In this document: one piece after another, positions 11,379 to 19,155 of the stretch
How positions within the stretch are numbered: position 1 is the stretch's first letter
Layout: the number at the start of each line of letters is the position of its first letter
Assembly: GCA_001513545.1 (NCBI GenBank)
Contig: LFTQ01000125.1
Span: 1 to 34,687, forward strand
DNA length: 34,687 nt
Reading direction: 5' to 3'
From: Clostridia bacterium DTU068
GTDB taxonomy: Bacteria > Bacillota > DSM-12270 > Thermacetogeniales > Thermacetogeniaceae
The notes under the pieces: model-generated
The model's input: only the letters and a program-made list of their open reading frames with translations
What the model was told of the DNA's origin: nothing
The model's database searches: none
Translations under genes and position numbers: made by a program

Positions 11379-12268
11379 TATGATCTATCCACCTTTGCCC
11401 TGGGAAGATCCCGATGGTGAACAAACAGATGGTATCCTTCCCTCTCCAATATCTCAGCCAGACTCTCGGTGAGAACCACGGATCTGTGTTGTCCACCGGT
11501 GCAACCGATAGCCACCACCAAATGGGTTTTCCCTTCATTGATATATAAGGGCAGCAGAAAGAGCAAAAGATCGCTGTAAAGGCGGAGGAAGCTTTTGGTT
11601 TCCTCATGTTCAAAAAGATATTCAACAACCCTCTGATCCTGTCCTGTACAGTTTTTTAATTCATCAACATAATTTGGATTGGGAAGAAAGCGGACATCCA
11701 TTACCAGATCCGCGTCAAGGGGTATCCCGTACTTATAACCGAAAGAAATCAGAGTAACTGTGAACAGGGCACCATTATCCTGATCCGAGAATTTTTCTTT
11801 GAGCTTCCTCTTCAGGTCATGGACGGTCAACTCAGTTGTGTCCAGGATAATGTTGGCTGCACCCCTCAGTTCCTCCAGTCGCTCACGCTCAGAGCGGATG
11901 GCATCCAGTACGGACCGGTCCTCCTCAAGGGGATGCTGCCGGCGTGACTCTTTGTAGCGTCTGACCAGAACAGCGTCAGAAGCCTCAAGAAATAACAACT
12001 CATACTTGATCCCCTGTTCTGATAATTTTCGCAGTTCTTCACCCAAAGAGTCAAAAAAGAGGGTGCCCCGCACATCCATTACCAGTGCTACACGGTTTAC
12101 TTTGCCCAATGACTGCTGACAGAGTTCGGTTATTTTGGGAATCAGCATCGGTGGTAGATTATCTACACAGAAAAAGCCTAAATCCTCCAGACATCTGATA
12201 GCCTGAGTTTTACCCGCACCGGAAAGCCCTGTTACAATTACCAGCCGAATCGGTTGAATCTCCCCCAT
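11378..12268 (-). CDS. rapZ: RapZ/YvcJ nucleotide-binding protein
   Basis: P-loop protein of the RapZ (YvcJ) family; in Enterobacteria RapZ is an RNase adaptor that controls GlmS via small RNAs, in Bacillus YvcJ affects competence. It has 296 residues. Walker A is VTGLSGAGKTQA (about residues 11-22), followed by CVDNLPP, MDVRGTLF, the DVRFLPNPNYVDELKNCTGQD block and the C-terminal GCTGGQHRSVVLTE signature. The ATG (12268) has AAAGGGGAG about 8 nt upstream. It is the first gene of the rapZ-yvcK-whiA group. No certain promoter was picked in the A+T-rich 100 bases upstream. Confidence 0.95.
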   Translation of the reverse strand: MGEIQPIRLVIVTGLSGAGKTQAIRCLEDLGFFCVDNLPPMLIPKITELCQQSLGKVNRVALVMDVRGTLFFDSLGEELRKLSEQGIKYELLFLEASDAVLVRRYKESRRQHPLEEDRSVLDAIRSERERLEELRGAANIILDTTELTVHDLKRKLKEKFSDQDNGALFTVTLISFGYKYGIPLDADLVMDVRFLPNPNYVDELKNCTGQDQRVVEYLFEHEETKSFLRLYSDLLLFLLPLYINEGKTHLVVAIGCTGGQHRSVVLTESLAEILEREGYHLFVHHRDLPRAKVDRS

Positions 12269-12370
12269 CTTTTCTCCCCTTTCTCTCCAGTTACATGACT
12301 CCTATCCCTGATACTAGTTTATCATATGGACAGATTCATATATACCCCTCAGCTGATCCCAACTTTGCAC

Positions 12371-12392
12371 AAAAAAAGCACAGAAACTGTGC
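12371..12392 (-). terminator. Intrinsic terminator after the DedA gene
   Basis: Minus-strand GCACAG, loop TTT, CTGTGC, then seven T. It separates the DedA gene from rapZ. Confidence 0.75.
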
Positions 12393-12454
12393 CTTTGATC
12401 ATTGTTTTTTCATTTTACTCGCTATTTCAGCTTTTTCGGTGCAGGCCCATCAAC

Positions 12455-13069
12455 TCAATGTCCTATAAATCTTTTTTTGATGAAATAGACTGCGAATACT
12501 AATACAAGAATCACTAAAACCGCAGCGGTAATCATTGTATAATAATCCATATAAGAAGCAATTATTCCCCAGGCTTCTCCCGCCAAGCTGCCTAAATAAA
12601 CAAGCACAGCATTCCAAATAAAGGTACCCAGGATCGTTAACAGCAAAAACGTATCCAATCTCATCTTAGCCATCCCTGCTGGTATAGATATTAAACTCCG
12701 TACGATGGGAACAAATCTGCACAAGAATACTGCTTGATAACCATGCTTATTAAACCATTTCCCTGCTGTTCTCACATCTTCTACTTTCAGGTGCAGCATC
12801 TTTCCAAACTTGCTGTCAAATAACAGTTCGAGCCGGTCACCGTTTAATATCCTTCCAAGAATATATAAGACAACTGCACCTAAAGATGAACCTATTGTAG
12901 CAGATATAATAACCCCCCAAACAGTCATCCTGCTGCAGGTAGTCATGAAACCCCCAAAAGTCAGAATTATCTCTGATGGTATCGGTGGGAAAAAATTCTC
13001 TATTATGATCAATAAAAAAACACCGAGATAACCAAACCGGTTGATGATATCTATAATAAAATCCTCCAT
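12455..13069 (-). CDS. DedA-family membrane protein
   Basis: SNARE-associated/DedA family; members are proposed lipid (undecaprenyl phosphate or phospholipid) flippases in the cytoplasmic membrane. The 204 residues have about five hydrophobic segments. Family motifs are FFPPIPSEIILTFGGFM (re-entrant loop, about residues 27-43), GAVVLYILGR, and CRFVPIVRSLISIPAGMAKM with the conserved Arg residues (about 123-142). It ends with a positively charged tail (FIKKRFIGH). It is monocistronic: a terminator follows it and the next gene on the other side is divergent. Confidence 0.9.
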   Translation of the reverse strand: MEDFIIDIINRFGYLGVFLLIIIENFFPPIPSEIILTFGGFMTTCSRMTVWGVIISATIGSSLGAVVLYILGRILNGDRLELLFDSKFGKMLHLKVEDVRTAGKWFNKHGYQAVFLCRFVPIVRSLISIPAGMAKMRLDTFLLLTILGTFIWNAVLVYLGSLAGEAWGIIASYMDYYTMITAAVLVILVLVFAVYFIKKRFIGH

Positions 13070-13255
13070 TATTGCCTCCGTCTAGCTACATAATTTCCTC
13101 TGTCAATGATATCAGTGCTCACTCTCAACGAGCATACCTTATCTAAATAGCTATGTAAAGTACACTTCTTTGTAAAAAATAAAACAGCAGCCCCTTACAT
13201 AGATGGAATTTTTTTAGAAAATAGATAAAAAAAGAATGATTAACGAAAAGCGCTA

Positions 13256-13264
13256 TGCTATAAT
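13256..13264 (+). promoter_or_regulatory. Extended -10 promoter for the DUF454 gene
   Basis: TGCTATAAT, i.e. an extended -10 (TGN before TATAAT), 19 bases before the DUF454 start codon. No good -35 is present, as expected for extended -10 promoters. The leader would be very short. Confidence 0.55.
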
Positions 13265-13282
13265 TTTTGTTTAGGTGGTTAT

Positions 13283-13675
13283 ATGTTTATTAAAAAATAT
13301 GTTAACACAATTTTTATTATATTAGGAACATCGTTTGTTTTATTAGGGGTTATAGGTATTTTTGTTCCGGTGCTCCCTACAACACCTTTTCTGCTACTGG
13401 CTGCAGCTTGTTACACTAGGGGTTCAAAAAAGCTCTATGAGCGGCTGATTAACCACCCGGTGCTCGGTGAATATATTAAAAACTACAGGGAAGGGCGGGG
13501 TATTCCGCTCCACGCAAAAATACTGGGTATATCACTGCTCTGGCTGACCATAGGGTATTCAGTGTTATTTATTATTGAAAACCTTTTGCTGCGCATCCTG
13601 TTAATCATTATCGCGATTGGTGTTACCATCCATTTAGTATCCATTAAAACAATGCGTAATAGCCCACACAAATGA
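13283..13675 (+). CDS. DUF454 (YbaN-like) small membrane protein
   Basis: Predicted cytoplasmic-membrane protein of unknown function. The 130 residues show the DUF454 pattern: an N-terminal helix (IFIILGTSFVLLGVIGIFVPVLPTTPFLLLAAACY, with the hallmark VPVLPTTPFLLLAA), then SKKLYERLINHPVLGEYIKNYREGRGIPLHAK, and two C-terminal helices (about 83-99 and 102-120). The ATG is preceded by AGGTGG at 4 nt. It is one of the few plus-strand genes; it converges on glk with a 15-base gap. Confidence 0.88.
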   Translation: MFIKKYVNTIFIILGTSFVLLGVIGIFVPVLPTTPFLLLAAACYTRGSKKLYERLINHPVLGEYIKNYREGRGIPLHAKILGISLLWLTIGYSVLFIIENLLLRILLIIIAIGVTIHLVSIKTMRNSPHK

Positions 13676-13690
13676 TCCAAACCATTAACT

Positions 13691-14659
13691 TCAATCACCA
13701 GAAGGATTTCCTTGCTGCAATTGGTCCCAGGCATATGCTGCCGCACCCAGCAATCCGGAACGCCCCTTCAAAGCTGCTGGGATTATCTTCAGTTGTTCCC
13801 GGTAGGGTGGATAAGTTCGCCTGTATGCTTCATCATAGGCGGGTTCAAGCAGCAGTTCCCCTACCCCACAGGCAACCCCCCCACCGATGATGAACATCTC
13901 TGGATTTAACAGATTGGCCACACTAGCGATGGCCATCCCCAGATAACGGCCAGCAGCTGCCAGTATTTCCTTGGCTTCTGGATCACCTTCCAGTGCTGCT
14001 TTACCCACAGCACAGGCATCCACTCCTTCTATACCTTCAGCTGCAGCCAGTATGCCTTTGCCCCTGTCAGATCTCACCAGATCTCTGGCATCTCTCATAA
14101 TGGCACAGCCTGATGCTAACCCTTCTAGGCACCCCTTATTTCCACAGGAACAGATCGGGCCGTGAGCATCAACAATCATATGGCCAAACTCCCCGGCCCC
14201 ACCAAAAGCACCCCTGTAAAGCTGATTGTTAAGGATCAACCCGCCCCCTACCCCTGTGCTCACAGTTATATAAACCAGATCATGATATCCCCGGCCTGCA
14301 CCGTAACGGTGCTCTCCCAGGGCAGCCAGGTTGGCATCATTATCCATCCAGACTGGAAGGTTAAATGATTCCTCCAGTGCCCTTTTAAGATCAACATCTC
14401 TCCATTTAAGGTTGGGTGCAAACAGAATAACACCCTTTTCCGAGTCAATATATGCAGGTACAGCAACACCGATACCCAACGGTTGCTCACAGGCAGGGCA
14501 CACACACTTCAGGCTGTTAGTGATACGCTCAATAACTGCCTCTACACCCTTCTCAGGTCCAGTAAGGCATTTATCTTCACAGATAATCTCTCCACCCCTG
14601 CCCACCAGTGCCGAATAAATTTTAGTACCACCCAAATCCACAGCCAGCACCTTATCCAT
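13691..14659 (-). CDS. glk: ROK-family glucokinase
   Basis: Sugar kinase of the ROK family, most likely ATP-dependent glucokinase. It has 322 residues. Motifs: AVDLGGTKIYSALV (phosphate 1), catalytic WMDNDANLAALGEHRYGAG, TVSTGVGGGLILNNQLYRG (phosphate 2), GEFGHMIVD, and the ROK zinc motif CSCGNKGCLEGLASG. No N-terminal helix-turn-helix is present, so it is a kinase rather than a ROK repressor. AGGAGGT sits at ideal spacing before the ATG. It lies 54 bases after pgi, giving an entry module glucose to glucose 6-phosphate to fructose 6-phosphate. The substrate is inferred from the neighbour; other hexoses are possible. Confidence 0.9.
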   Translation of the reverse strand: MDKVLAVDLGGTKIYSALVGRGGEIICEDKCLTGPEKGVEAVIERITNSLKCVCPACEQPLGIGVAVPAYIDSEKGVILFAPNLKWRDVDLKRALEESFNLPVWMDNDANLAALGEHRYGAGRGYHDLVYITVSTGVGGGLILNNQLYRGAFGGAGEFGHMIVDAHGPICSCGNKGCLEGLASGCAIMRDARDLVRSDRGKGILAAAEGIEGVDACAVGKAALEGDPEAKEILAAAGRYLGMAIASVANLLNPEMFIIGGGVACGVGELLLEPAYDEAYRRTYPPYREQLKIIPAALKGRSGLLGAAAYAWDQLQQGNPSGD

Positions 14660-14713
14660 GGATTACCTCCTAATCTCATCCAACAATTACTTTTTAAACA
14701 TGAAAAAGTATTG

Positions 14714-16078
14714 TTATTTTACTATAAAAACACGGCTTTCCTTGAGGTAAGCGTCCAGCATCTCCTGATATTCTTTCTGTCTGGGAAGGTGATCCTCTCT
14801 GCCCAAAAGGGAGTAGGCGATCTTTTTACCTTCCTCCACCCCAGGCTGGTCGTATGGATTTACATTAAACAGATTGGCCACAAAAATCGTCAATGCCTCA
14901 TATAAATAGAACAGCCCCCCCAGTGCAGCAGCAGACGCTTCCCTAACTGTGATCCGGTAACAGGGATGACCGGCATGGACCAAACTCACTTCTGTAGCCA
15001 TCTGCTCGATATACAGTTGTTCCTGCATGGTATGCCCGTCAAAATAAGCGTATTCTACCTCAAAGGGAAAAGCCCCTATTATTTTCGGGTCCTCAGGCAC
15101 ATGATGGATCCTGATAAATCCGAAGATCTTGTCAGCAGCCCCTTCCTTAAATAATTGGAGAAGAGAATGCTGATCAGTTGTCCCCAAGCAGGAAAGGGGT
15201 GTTGCTCCTACTTTAACCTCCTCTCCGGTCAATGTCACCCTTTTCCCCAAACTCTCCGCCCACAGCTGCATAAACCAAAGTCCAAACTGCTGCAGCAGGT
15301 CACTATAGTTGAACAGCACATGGAGGGTTCTCCCAGCCTGGAAATGCTCATAAATTGCCCCACCCAAAACCAGCAGCGGGTTCTCCTCTGATGGTTTTGT
15401 GGTCAACAGCTTGTGCACAGCGCCTGCCCCATCCAGAAAGCCCCGGCAGTCGATCCCTGCCAGTTCTGCCGGGAGAAAACCCACAGGGGACATGACCGAA
15501 TATCTCCCCTGCAGATTTTTGGGGAACCTGAGCAGATAACAGCCCAACTTTTTAGCAATACGATTGATCCCATTGTCTCCGGGGTCGCAGATGATCACAA
15601 TATCCCGTTCATCCCCGCCTGCTTCTTTGTATTTGTTATAAAAATAAATAAAATTAGCAGCAGTCTCTGCAGTTGAACCTGATTTACTGGTATAAATCAA
15701 AGCTGTTTTGCGGAAATCCAAAATCCTCTCTAATTGGGATATTGTAGCTGGATCTATATTATCCAAAATAAAGATGCGCGGCTTGTGCTGCTCCAATTGA
15801 TAATAACAGCCATACAAAAACTGCAGCATCGCCTTGGTTCCCAGAGCTGAACCACCGATCCCCAGAATCAGGATATTCTCATATTTCTCCCGCAGCTTCT
15901 TGGCAATGGATTTTAGCTCAGCGATGGTCTCCTCATCCAGGAAGGAAAGTGTGATGGGATTCCTCTTTTCCCGCAGATCATCCTGAAATCTGCTAAAGGT
16001 ATCCTTGATCTGAGAACTGAATTCCCCCCCCTTTTTTTCTATCAGGTGACCGGTATCAATAACCATCAACTCATCCAT
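14714..16078 (-). CDS. pgi: Glucose-6-phosphate isomerase
   Basis: Interconverts glucose 6-phosphate and fructose 6-phosphate. The 454 residues contain two SIS sugar-isomerase domains; visible are ILGIGGSALGTKAM (about 70-83), YTSKSGSTAETAANF, GRYSVMSPVGFLPAELAGID, and the C-terminal NVNPYDQPGVEEGKK motif. The open frame extends to 16105, but ATG 16078 (MDELMVIDTG) has AGAAAGGAG at ideal spacing and is used here. A candidate promoter lies at 16123-16150. It is probably transcribed with glk. Confidence 0.94.
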   Translation of the reverse strand: MDELMVIDTGHLIEKKGGEFSSQIKDTFSRFQDDLREKRNPITLSFLDEETIAELKSIAKKLREKYENILILGIGGSALGTKAMLQFLYGCYYQLEQHKPRIFILDNIDPATISQLERILDFRKTALIYTSKSGSTAETAANFIYFYNKYKEAGGDERDIVIICDPGDNGINRIAKKLGCYLLRFPKNLQGRYSVMSPVGFLPAELAGIDCRGFLDGAGAVHKLLTTKPSEENPLLVLGGAIYEHFQAGRTLHVLFNYSDLLQQFGLWFMQLWAESLGKRVTLTGEEVKVGATPLSCLGTTDQHSLLQLFKEGAADKIFGFIRIHHVPEDPKIIGAFPFEVEYAYFDGHTMQEQLYIEQMATEVSLVHAGHPCYRITVREASAAALGGLFYLYEALTIFVANLFNVNPYDQPGVEEGKKIAYSLLGREDHLPRQKEYQEMLDAYLKESRVFIVK

Positions 16079-16122
16079 GGGTTTACTCCTTTCTGTAGGT
16101 GACAAGCTCCAACCTGTATCTT

Positions 16123-16150
16123 AATATATTAGTGACCTCAATTTCTCCAA
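16123..16150 (-). promoter_or_regulatory. Candidate sigma-A promoter for pgi-glk
   Basis: Minus-strand TTGGAG, 16-nt spacer, TATATT, about 45 nt upstream of the pgi start. It suggests that pgi-glk can be transcribed apart from the upstream HAD gene. Confidence 0.45.
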
Positions 16151-16209
16151 TATATACTTTTTACCCTTTCGCCTTGCGGTGCAAAGCTTGCTTTATTGCT
16201 AATCACCTT

Positions 16210-16247
16210 TCCGACTTCTGACTTCTAGCTTCCGACCTCTACTTCTG
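16210..16247. repeat. Degenerate short tandem repeat
   Basis: Plus strand shows repeated variants of CCGACTTCT/GACTTCT/CCGACCTCT/ACTTCT in the pgi upstream intergenic region. It lies upstream of the candidate pgi promoter. No function can be assigned. Confidence 0.45.
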
Positions 16248-16323
16248 CAGCCTGGCCATTATCAATATCATGGGCATTGCCCACTATTGTCCAGCGATTA
16301 ACCACCAACCACTAAATTGCCGT

Positions 16324-17154
16324 TCACGGGGAGGTTTCTGCCGAGCGGAGAACCAGTTTTACCAGTGCCCGGGCAACACCATCCTCATTATTGGAGGAGG
16401 TAATATATTTTGCTTTTGAAAGCACCTCAGGATAGGCATTGGCCACAGCAACACTGCATCCTGCAAAATCCAGCATCTCCAAGTCATTGAAACTATCCCC
16501 ACAGGCCATAACCTCCTCCCGGCTGACCCCTAACCAATCTGCCAGTTTTTTTAATGCTGTTCCTTTGGTCGCTTGAGTGTGGTTGACTTCCAGATAGGTG
16601 GGCTTGGATATGGTCAGGTGAGCATCCAGCCCTTCCTTCTGTAAGATTTCCCGCAGTTCTTGTAATGATTGGTCAATCAACTGCTCCTCCTGAATGATCA
16701 GCAGCTTATAGGGAAGCCCGGCTTCCAGTAGTTCCTCCAGGTCATCCACCCTGGTAAAAGGAACCCCTGACAACTGCTCATAATGCTCCCCTACCGGTGT
16801 GACCCGCTCCACATAGAGCCTATCCTCCAAATAATAATTCACATGGATCCCTTTCTTGCGACAGTACTGGATTGCCAACCTGGCTACCTCTTCATTAAGC
16901 GGACACTCGTAAATAACTTCCCCTGAAAAAACACTCTTAACCAGCGCGCCCTGGTAAGTGATGATCGGGACATCAAAACCCAACTGTTCTGCATAAGGCC
17001 TGGCCGAAGGAAGCATCCGACCGGTGGAGATTGTAACCACAACACCACTCTCTCTCACCCGGCGCAGAATTTCCTGTGTGTACTCTGATATGGTCAGATC
17101 ATCCCGCAAAAGTGTATCATCAAGGTCAACAGCAACCAGTTTAATCCTCTGCAT
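16324..17154 (-). CDS. Cof-type HAD-IIB family phosphatase
   Basis: Haloacid-dehalogenase superfamily hydrolase, probably a sugar-phosphate or cofactor phosphatase. It has 276 residues. Motif I is LVAVDLDDTLL (nucleophile Asp near residue 11), motif II VTISTGRM, motif III includes KGTALKKLADWLG, and motif IV is MACGDSFNDLEMLDFAG. A C2B cap lies between (about 80-190). ATG 17154 follows GGAGG by about 9 nt. It precedes pgi-glk on the same strand, which fits a sugar-phosphate role, but substrate specificity cannot be read from the sequence. Confidence 0.9.
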   Translation of the reverse strand: MQRIKLVAVDLDDTLLRDDLTISEYTQEILRRVRESGVVVTISTGRMLPSARPYAEQLGFDVPIITYQGALVKSVFSGEVIYECPLNEEVARLAIQYCRKKGIHVNYYLEDRLYVERVTPVGEHYEQLSGVPFTRVDDLEELLEAGLPYKLLIIQEEQLIDQSLQELREILQKEGLDAHLTISKPTYLEVNHTQATKGTALKKLADWLGVSREEVMACGDSFNDLEMLDFAGCSVAVANAYPEVLSKAKYITSSNNEDGVARALVKLVLRSAETSP

Positions 17155-17252
17155 TCTTAATTGCCTCCACTTTATATGTGATTATAGTTCTCCGGAGATA
17201 TGCCGGCTTCACACTAATTATATATGCTGCTACTAGTTTAACATATCAACAG

Positions 17253-17307
17253 CTGTTAGTTGGAAGCAACTTCGAGAGCGAAGGCCAACTAAACAGTCGC
17301 TCTTTTT
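17253..17307 (+). other. Long hairpin followed by a T-run (plus strand)
   Basis: CTGTTAGTTGG (17253-17263) pairs with CCAACTAAACAG (17285-17296) with one bulge, and inside it CTTCG/CGAAG closes an AGAG loop (17270-17283). TCGCTCTTTTT follows, so on the plus strand it resembles an intrinsic terminator, but no plus-strand gene is upstream. It could be a back-up terminator for antisense transcription or the end of a small RNA. Confidence 0.4.
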
Positions 17308-17360
17308 ATCCAGGAGACAGGATAAGGGAGTTAGGAGATCAGAAGACATGCCGGGCGAAC

Positions 17361-17397
17361 AAAAAAGCCGTTGAGGAACATTTGTTCATCAACGGCT
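17361..17397 (-). terminator. Intrinsic terminator of the cooS operon
   Basis: Minus-strand GCCGTTGA pairs with TCAACGGC, with an inner GAAC/GTTC stem, followed by TTTTTTGTT. It is about 20 bases after the stop of the cooF-oxidoreductase gene and ends the cooS operon. Confidence 0.88.
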
Positions 17398-17415
17398 ATA
17401 ATGGAACTGATAACT

Positions 17416-19143
17416 TTAATCTCGTATAACCAGCTCAGGTGACAGGTAATAAGTATAATTTGTTGACAGCAGTTTTCCCTGATACTTGGAGGTATCAATC
17501 CTTTTTTTGATCAGTGTACCGAAAGTTCCTGCACCGGACAGATCCCCTTGAAATATTGCTCCCACAAGGCGCCCCTTTTTATAAATGACCTTCTGATAAT
17601 AATCAGGTGATACATCTGTTTCTACCTGATAGCTGTCATCAGGAGGCTCGGGCCAGCCAAAGGAGATCGTAGGAAGGCCAAAAAAGGACATGGCATTTTG
17701 ATAGGCAAAAGTGCCAACCAGTTCAACATCTTTCCCTACCATATTCAGTCCAGCTACCTCTCCCTGCTGTACCGCGGCAGGCCATATCGGTGTGAGAGAC
17801 ACCTTCCCGGTCAAGGTTTCCAGGGTTTCACAGACATCACCAGCAGCATAGACATCAGGTATTGTTGTTCTCATCTGCTGGTCAACTATAATACCTTTAT
17901 TCACAGCAATCCCTATATCAGAGAGGGACGATATTTCCGGCTTAACTCCGGCAGCCGCAATTATCAGGTCACAGGGAAGGTACCCCTTATCATCCAGTTC
18001 TACTCCTAACACATTGCTGTCTTCATCCAACTGGATCTTATCCGCTCTTTGTCCTGTTATGATCCCAACCCCATGTGAACGAAATAGCTCCGCATAACGA
18101 GATGAAGCATAACTATCCAACTGCAAGGGCAGGAGGTGTTCCGCCTGTTCAATGACTGTGACCCTTACACCCTTTGCAACCAGCGCTTCAGCCGCTTCCA
18201 GGCCCACCAGACCACCGCCCAGAATGATAACCCTCTTGTTCGTTTCCACTGAATCAATGATCCCTTCCGCATCCTCAAGGCTGCGCAGGACAAAAACCTG
18301 CCTCCCTGAGGCAAGGTTCTCCACCGGAGGCAGCACAGGTTTAGCACCTGTCGCAATTAAAAGCTTATCATATGTTGTCTTCCAACCATCCAGTGTAAAC
18401 ACCATTTTCTGGCGGGGATCTACTGCGGTTACTTTCTTACCAGGTATAAACTCGATCCCCTGATCATCAAAAAAGTTCTCTCCGATAAAATTGAGCTGTT
18501 CTTTATTTCTGGCACCGCTGATTATATCTTTGAGCAAACAGCGCGAATAGACCAGACTGTCTTCTGCTATAACAGTGACCTGTCCCCATGGGTCCTCCCT
18601 TCTGATTGCAGCAGCACAGGCAAGGCCGGCAGCACTGGCACCGATAATGAGGTATCTTGTTTTTTCCTCTTTCCTTTCTTCTGTTCCTATCCCTTCGGTA
18701 CTATCCTCTATCTCCTCAATTGAGAGAGCTCCTGTAGGGCAGTTCTCCACACAGTAGGGCTGCTCATTTCCTATACAAAAATCACACTTTACCGCAGCCC
18801 TACCGCGGGAATCAGGAGAAATCAAGTCATAGGGGCAGGACATGACACACATCCAGCAGCCTGCACACTGTTCCTGATTGTGCAACACCAGCCCTGAATC
18901 TGAGTCCCGATACATAGCCCCTGAGGGACAGGAGATCACACAAGGAGCCTCTTGGCAGTGTCGACAGGTTAAAGGTGATGGAGCACCATCATACCCGAGC
19001 AGCACAGTATTCCGGGGTTGGTTTCCTTGATCAGTTAGATCCAAAAAATATGGTGATTTTCCTTCACTATGAGCAACCATACAAGCAAACTGGCAGTTTT
19101 TGCAGCCCTTACACAACCCAGGGCGTATGACTATGGCCTTCAA
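17416..19143 (-). CDS. CooF-like ferredoxin fused to FAD/NAD(P)H oxidoreductase
   Basis: Two-part electron-transfer protein of 575 residues. Residues 1-140 are a CooF/HycB-type polyferredoxin with 16 Cys in four groups (11-14-17-21, 60-63-68-72, 93-96-99-103, 120-123-131-135), enough for four [4Fe-4S] clusters. Residues about 162-480 are a pyridine-nucleotide-disulfide/NADH-rubredoxin reductase-like flavoprotein: FAD motif IIGASAAGLACAAAI, NAD(P)H motif VIILGGGLVGLEAAEAL, second FAD motif DVYAAGDVCE. In known CO dehydrogenase clusters CooF and this flavoprotein are usually separate genes; here they are one chain. The start used is TTG 19143, which has GGGGGTGA eight bases upstream; GTG 19152 falls inside that SD. 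It follows cooS by 12 bases and likely passes electrons between NAD(P)H and the CooS-like partner. The direction of flow is inferred. Confidence 0.9.
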   Translation of the reverse strand: MKAIVIRPGLCKGCKNCQFACMVAHSEGKSPYFLDLTDQGNQPRNTVLLGYDGAPSPLTCRHCQEAPCVISCPSGAMYRDSDSGLVLHNQEQCAGCWMCVMSCPYDLISPDSRGRAAVKCDFCIGNEQPYCVENCPTGALSIEEIEDSTEGIGTEERKEEKTRYLIIGASAAGLACAAAIRREDPWGQVTVIAEDSLVYSRCLLKDIISGARNKEQLNFIGENFFDDQGIEFIPGKKVTAVDPRQKMVFTLDGWKTTYDKLLIATGAKPVLPPVENLASGRQVFVLRSLEDAEGIIDSVETNKRVIILGGGLVGLEAAEALVAKGVRVTVIEQAEHLLPLQLDSYASSRYAELFRSHGVGIITGQRADKIQLDEDSNVLGVELDDKGYLPCDLIIAAAGVKPEISSLSDIGIAVNKGIIVDQQMRTTIPDVYAAGDVCETLETLTGKVSLTPIWPAAVQQGEVAGLNMVGKDVELVGTFAYQNAMSFFGLPTISFGWPEPPDDSYQVETDVSPDYYQKVIYKKGRLVGAIFQGDLSGAGTFGTLIKKRIDTSKYQGKLLSTNYTYYLSPELVIRD

Positions 19144-19155
19144 AATCCTCACCCC

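Larger units (their letters stand above)
17155..17415. other. Intergenic between HAD gene and cooF/oxidoreductase gene
   Basis: Holds the strong minus-strand terminator at 17361-17397 and a separate branched hairpin at 17253-17307. No coding sequence is supported. Confidence 0.5.

Noticed and set aside
13691-14659. ROK transcriptional repressor
   Set aside because: The protein begins directly with the ATP-binding phosphate-1 motif and has no N-terminal helix-turn-helix.
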